NCBI GenBank assembly: GCA_018366195.1
Contig: JAGZIN010000038.1
Location: 1-6,035 of the forward strand
Direction of reading: 5' to 3'
Origin: Butyricicoccus pullicaecorum
GTDB taxonomy: Bacteria; Bacillota; Clostridia; Oscillospirales; Butyricicoccaceae
Length of the DNA stretch: 6,035 nt
Both the position numbers and the translations under genes were made by a program. This document shows, piece after piece, positions 1-4,000 of this stretch. A model generated the notes under the pieces. That model saw only the letters and a program-made list of their open reading frames with translations. It was not told where the DNA came from and ran no database searches. Numbering within the stretch: the first letter of the stretch is position 1; each line of letters begins with the position of its first letter.

Positions 1-129
1 GGCTTCTTCATGCGAACCACGAACGCCGGACGGGGACAAAGCCGGAAAGACTGGCAACGCAGACGCATTAGCGAGCCTTCATGGAACATGCGTGCCATGA
101 ACCAGTTAAGACCTGCTGGAAATCAGGGC

Positions 130-165
130 TGCACGCTTCCGCGTTGCGGCGTTCCTACATTCCCA
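130..165. repeat. 36-bp imperfect repeat, copy 1
   Basis: Matches 199-234 at 32 of 36 positions, offset 69 bp. The centre forms a small hairpin CCGC-GTT-GCGG (139-149), flanked outside by ACG and CGT that can extend the stem across a bulge. It is GC-rich and non-coding as far as can be seen. Confidence 0.85.
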
Positions 166-198
166 TGAAATGGGGCATTGCTCGGTATCGTTCCCGCT

Positions 199-234
199 TG
201 CACGCTCCCGCGTAGCGGCGTTCTTACTTTCCCA
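199..234. repeat. 36-bp imperfect repeat, copy 2
   Basis: Second copy of the 130-165 element. The stem CCGC/GCGG (208-218) is unchanged, while one of the four differences falls in the loop (GTT to GTA). The two copies thus keep the stem and vary elsewhere, as expected if the folded form matters, though two copies are too few to prove it. Confidence 0.85.
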
Positions 235-284
235 CCCTTGCGGCGGACGTATGGTACATCGGATGGAGAGGGAGGGAAGGGATT

Positions 285-323
285 CAAAAGGGTTGAGGAA
301 CCGCAAGGTTCCAAACCCTTTTG
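285..323. other. Compound 39-nt hairpin with GCAA loop
   Basis: Outer stem CAAAAGGGTT (285-294) pairs with AACCCTTTTG (314-323), 10 bp. Inner stem GGAACC (297-302) pairs with GGTTCC (307-312), 6 bp, closed by GCAA, a GNRA tetraloop if transcribed from the plus strand (TTGC on the other strand). Only GA opposite A interrupts it. No T-run follows on either side, which argues against a rho-independent terminator. The 3' arm overlaps the start of the 319-368 repeat. It could be a structured RNA element or a mobile hairpin repeat. Confidence 0.75.
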
Positions 324-368
324 GCGCACTCGTCGCCACGAGACGTTTCCTCTGCCTTGTATAAGGCA
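319..368. repeat. Two-hairpin repeat unit, copy A
   Basis: It shares with 389-440 the order TTTTGGC, GTCGCC, TGCCTTGT..AAGGCA. It contains a hairpin CTCGT-CGCC-ACGAG (329-342) and a second one TGCCTT-GTAT-AAGGCA (353-368). The flanking sequence has diverged from copy B and needs about two gap positions to align. Confidence 0.75.
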
Positions 369-388
369 AACATAAAACTTTTCCACCA

Positions 389-440
389 TTTTGGCACCGC
401 TGTCGCCGGCGCGACAATTCCCGTTGCCTTGTGCAAGGCA
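389..440. repeat. Two-hairpin repeat unit, copy B
   Basis: It has the same layout as 319-368. First hairpin TGTCGC-CGGC-GCGACA (401-416, 6 bp), second TGCCTTG-TG-CAAGGCA (425-440, 7 bp). The bases forming the first stem differ from copy A and are shifted in register, yet both copies fold; the second stem is nearly identical. It ends 56 bp from the stop codon of the large gene, on its downstream side. Confidence 0.75.
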
Positions 441-496
441 GCCTGATACCAATTCGTGTGCGGCGGGTGTGAAAGTGCAAGCAGAACAGCTGCCTC

Positions 497-1051
497 TTAC
501 TTTCCTTCTTGCTGTTCCAGCTTAGAAAGCAACTGTTTTGTCCGTGCAGGGTTGTTGATGTGCTTCTTACTGTCCCCAGTATACATGGCTTTCTGTGGCA
601 CATTCCGCGCATCGAACAAATAAATATATTGTTCTTCGGAAAGTCCGGGAAACGTCTTGTAGATTTCCCGCATCATTCGCAGCCCTCGGCTGTTTGGGAT
701 TGCCTCCCCGTCCTTGTCCTTCAGGCTCTCAATATCCTTCGTCACCGTCCACATCACAAGGAATTGTTCCTCCGACAGTCCCACTGTTTTGGCATCTCGC
801 GCCTTTGCATACCACTTGGTAGACATTTCCTCCAGCTTCTGACTTTTATCCACTTCAGAGAGTGCGAGTGCTGCCGTGTACTGAGCCGTGCGAGCAGAAA
901 AAAACTCCTTTTGTTCTGTGGCGAGCTGCTTCCATTGTCTGGACTTTGCCGCCCTGTCTGTGATTCTGACATTGTGAGCGCTTTTCCTCTGCTTAAAATT
1001 CCATGTTTCCTTTAGCAGTGCCTGTTCTGCGGCAGAAAGGCGGTCTTGCAC
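497..1051 (-). CDS. C-terminal part of the polyvalent protein, displaced into the -1 frame
   Basis: From the codon at 1051..1049 a second frame carries 184 codons to the TAA at 497..499. It starts VQDRLSAAEQALLKE, which follows naturally on MDAMGYSDKK of the upstream frame. It contains the block GLSEEQFLVMW, then an acidic DKDGEAI stretch, SRGLRMMREIYKTFP and LSEEQYIYLF. This alternating helix pattern ('D-x-D-G-x-x-I-x-x-S ... L-x-x-x-Q-x-x-x-L') is the usual extreme C-terminus of these large phage proteins as I remember the family. The frame stays open upstream to an ATG at 1138, but the 29 residues from there (rich in Arg, Lys, Gln and Gly) do not look like real protein and overlap the 0 frame, so I do not call an independent gene. 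No ribosome binding site is evident before that ATG. It is translated only by a -1 frameshift, or it is stranded by a frameshift mutation. Confidence 0.75.
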   Translation of the reverse strand: MQDRLSAAEQALLKETWNFKQRKSAHNVRITDRAAKSRQWKQLATEQKEFFSARTAQYTAALALSEVDKSQKLEEMSTKWYAKARDAKTVGLSEEQFLVMWTVTKDIESLKDKDGEAIPNSRGLRMMREIYKTFPGLSEEQYIYLFDARNVPQKAMYTGDSKKHINNPARTKQLLSKLEQQEGK

Positions 1052-4000
1052 TTTTTGTCGCTGTATCCCATCGCGTCCATCTGTTTGACTATTTCTTCGG
1101 CTTCCTTGGTGTTTCCGTTTCGGATTTCCTCCTTCCATGCACTTACAAGCTCAGAAAGTCCCTTGCTTTTTTCCGCCGTCTGCATATCTCGGAAATCTTG
1201 TTCGGTTGCAAGCTGTTCTTCCAACATGATGTGTTTGAATTTTTCCATCATTCCTGCATCTGTAAAGTTCTTCTGTCCATACTTCACCCATTCCCGCACA
1301 TTGTCCGCTGTCATTTTGGTATGAAACCGCCGAAAGGAGAATTTCAGCTGCTGTCCCGCTCGGCTGTTCTGTATGGAAGGAACCAGAAGAATGGTGTTGA
1401 TAAAGCTTTCGATTTCACGTTTCAGACTAGAGAGCGGTATGCCGGAAGCATCTGCAATTTTTGCCAGCAGTTCAACCGAAGCGGCAGGCAGAGCAACATT
1501 GTTTTGTCCCGTGACAGCACCATAAAAGCGGGTGCATGTTTTCATCAAGTCGGCAGCCAGTGCCGTATCTGGGGATTTTCTTTCAAAGCCCTGCATCAGG
1601 CTGTAAATATCTTTCAGGAAAGGAACCCAACCAACCGGATTGACCGATTCTATCAGATTGCCTGAAACGAGATTTTTGGTATACGCCTTCCAATCCTGCT
1701 CATCTCCTTCTATTCCAATCAACGCCTGTCTAAACTTCTGTGTCCAAGTTTCGTCCTCGTCCTTGTCGCGCCCCGCATCTACAAGCGAAACGACGACCGC
1801 CTTGGCAACACCACTCAGCGCCAGCCAAAGTGCACCGCGCAGCATTTGTTTTCCTGCACCTTTCTTGCCGGTCTTTACCGTCTCATAGCTTGCGAGTACC
1901 TCGTTGTAGTCCAGTGTCGGTTCTGCCAAAAACATGGTACCGATTTGGTGTCCCATGCCGCCATTTCTCATCATCGCAGAACGATTGAGTACCGTATCCA
2001 CAACCTGTGTCCGGTCAATGATTTCTGTAAATCGTTCTCCCACAGCCGTATAGAACGCATCTGTTCCCTGTGTCAGATTGGTTTCGTGCCGTGTTTCGGC
2101 TTCGACCGCCCGCCAGAGCGCTTTCCACGTCACCTCGTCCGCCTTTCCCGGCAGCCACATAGAAGCTTCCTTGACACGCTCTATGGCAGTCTCCTTTTTC
2201 CCGCTCAAAATATCCGATAGCTGTCTGCCCGTATCCAGTTCCGAATATCCCCAAGATTTCCATTTGGCGATGGGTGCATATTGTTCCATGATTTCGGTAT
2301 CCGTATGTCCTTTTAATCCGGCAATCAGATACTTGCCATCAATGGCGTGTCCGGCTCTGAAATAAGAGAGTGGCTGCTGCACAACAACTCGTAGATTTGC
2401 ACCAACCTTTGCCGCCTTGAAGTTTGAAAACAGCTTGGAAAACGGCGTACTCTCTCTTTGCAATCCAATGTTAAGTTGGTCTATGAGATTCTTCCAATAT
2501 TTTTGCCCTGCCCGACCCATGCTATTTTCAATGGATTCCTTTACACTTCCCGTGCGCTTTCCATTTGTCCACTGCTGATAACCGAAAATACGGTCTATAT
2601 CCGTGAGTACGGGTGCGAGCGCATGATAATTTGCCATTTCGCTTGCATGCCGCCCGAATACTTCAAATGCGTCCTGTAAGACGAGCGGATTTCTCGCGCC
2701 GGAATCTGTGCTTTTGGTCATACCTGCATTTTTGACACGGTATCCCGCCTCCCCGGGTGTCCGCTGTGGATTTTCGTCTTTGCGGGAATTGCTGTCTGTT
2801 TGAATGGGGTAGTAATTTTTTTCTCCAAATTTTTCATAGCCATAAAGCTTCATGCTTGCCTCATTGCCCCACGCGGCAAAGTGCTGCATCGCTTGGCTGA
2901 TGCCCTCTGCAATGTGCCGCTCTTCTGCTGTCATGTCAGCTGTCATGCGCTGGATATCCGCCTTAGTCAGACGAATGGCTTCATGGGTTTCGGTTCCCTT
3001 TTCCTTCATAACGATACCGCCGTTTTCCGCAATCAGATGCTGCATGCCCTGTTTTCGTTTCGATAACAGGTATAGGCTGATGCGCTGTGCGCGGGTCATG
3101 CGCCCCTGCTGTCCGCTTTCTGTTTGGAATGTGATTTTTTCCGCCTTTTCCCCTGACCAGTTCGAGGTATCTATCTCACCTTTGAGCTGTTTTAGGTAGC
3201 GGATTGACCAATCTGTATCTAGGATATATTGCCCGCGTGCCCGTTCCAGCTCCCGAAAAACTGCCTCACCGCCTTTTCCCAAGCTGCGGAAAAAGTGATA
3301 CGGCGTTTTCATGTCCACAGAAAGCATGGTCTGAAATTTTCCCCGCTCGGACTTCTGCACCTCTCTGCGGTTGTCGTTTGTGATTTGGTCTGCGAGCGCC
3401 TTGACGCTGCTGTATCGCATTTGAGAGAACAGCTTGTTTTCGTTTGTGATGGAAGATTCCACCGCACGAATCGTATTCCAAAGCGTATACAGCTGTTCTG
3501 TCGTATAGTCTGCGAGCTTTGTATCAGAAAGCTCCGAAAGCGTATCCAGATGATATAGTAGGTCTGGGTCAACCACCATTGTATTTTTATCATCTGCCAA
3601 AATCGCCTGATACTGTTTTCGCAATTCTCGGAACTGCTCCGTGCGCTTGGTGAGCTGTCCCTCTGTTTCTCCGGTATAGATGCGTTTTCCGGTTTCCGGA
3701 TCAATGCTGTATTGGCTTTCCAGATTGATGGTTTCCAGCAAGGCAGCGACGGTTTTTTTCATGCTGACCGTCTGCCCGTCCTTTGTTTGCCGTCCATGCT
3801 CCACAATATGCCGCGTGTCCGAGGGTTTCAGCAGTAAGGAAGATAGCTTGCTTGCGTGCTGTGTAATTTTACGCCGCAGTTCAGTTTGTGCCGTGCGTTG
3901 TCGGCGTTCCCATGTCATTTCCGAATGACGCGCCTTGATTTTTTCTATTTCTTTGTCCCGTTTCCGGCGTTCCTGTTCGAGCGCACGTGCCAGCCGTTCA

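Larger units (their letters stand above)
1..496. other. Region without a supportable gene, rich in hairpins and imperfect repeats
   Basis: No frame here looks like real protein; the longer open frames give Arg/Cys-rich sequence and run through repeat copies. Besides the separately listed elements it holds a hairpin CCCAT-GAA-ATGGG (162-174) and an interrupted inverted repeat TTCATGG/CCATGAA (78-84 and 95-101). In 1-100 three short open frames touch the left edge: plus frame 2 ends at TGA 98-100 (ending SLHGTCVP), plus frame 1 ends at TGA 166-168, and a minus frame starts at ATG 99..97 (MARMFHEGSLMRLR) with no good ribosome binding site. Any could be the end of a neighbouring gene, but I cannot choose. 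No U-tract follows any hairpin on either strand, so I see no standard terminator for the big gene. Confidence 0.7.

Noticed and set aside
1..99. A downstream minus-strand gene starting at ATG 99
   Set aside because: Only 33 codons are visible, rich in Arg and Cys, with no well-placed ribosome binding site; competing open frames exist on the plus strand.
265..292. A possible G-quadruplex in the purine-rich stretch (four GGG runs)
   Set aside because: The last loop is 8 nt, and the fourth run is part of the strong 285-323 hairpin, so the hairpin is the better explanation.
130..440. A CRISPR array
   Set aside because: There are only two copies of each repeat, they are imperfect, spacing is about 70 bp, each unit contains its own internal hairpins, and no cas gene is visible.
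425..440. A rho-independent terminator for the large gene
   Set aside because: The hairpin is short (7 bp) and is followed on the minus strand by ACGGGAATTG rather than a T-run; none of the other hairpins has a T-run either.
106..612. A 168-residue minus-strand open frame across the hairpin region
   Set aside because: It overlaps the tail of the large protein in another frame, is extremely rich in Arg, Ser and Cys, and its sequence simply follows the DNA repeats.
497..1138. An independent 213-residue gene starting at ATG 1138
   Set aside because: Its first 29 residues are low-quality sequence overlapping the large gene in another frame, without a ribosome binding site; only the part after 1051 looks like real protein and it continues the upstream protein.
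1003..1665. A 220-residue plus-strand open frame antisense to the large gene
   Set aside because: It is Phe/Cys/His-rich shadow sequence with no recognisable motif, opposite a well-supported coding region.
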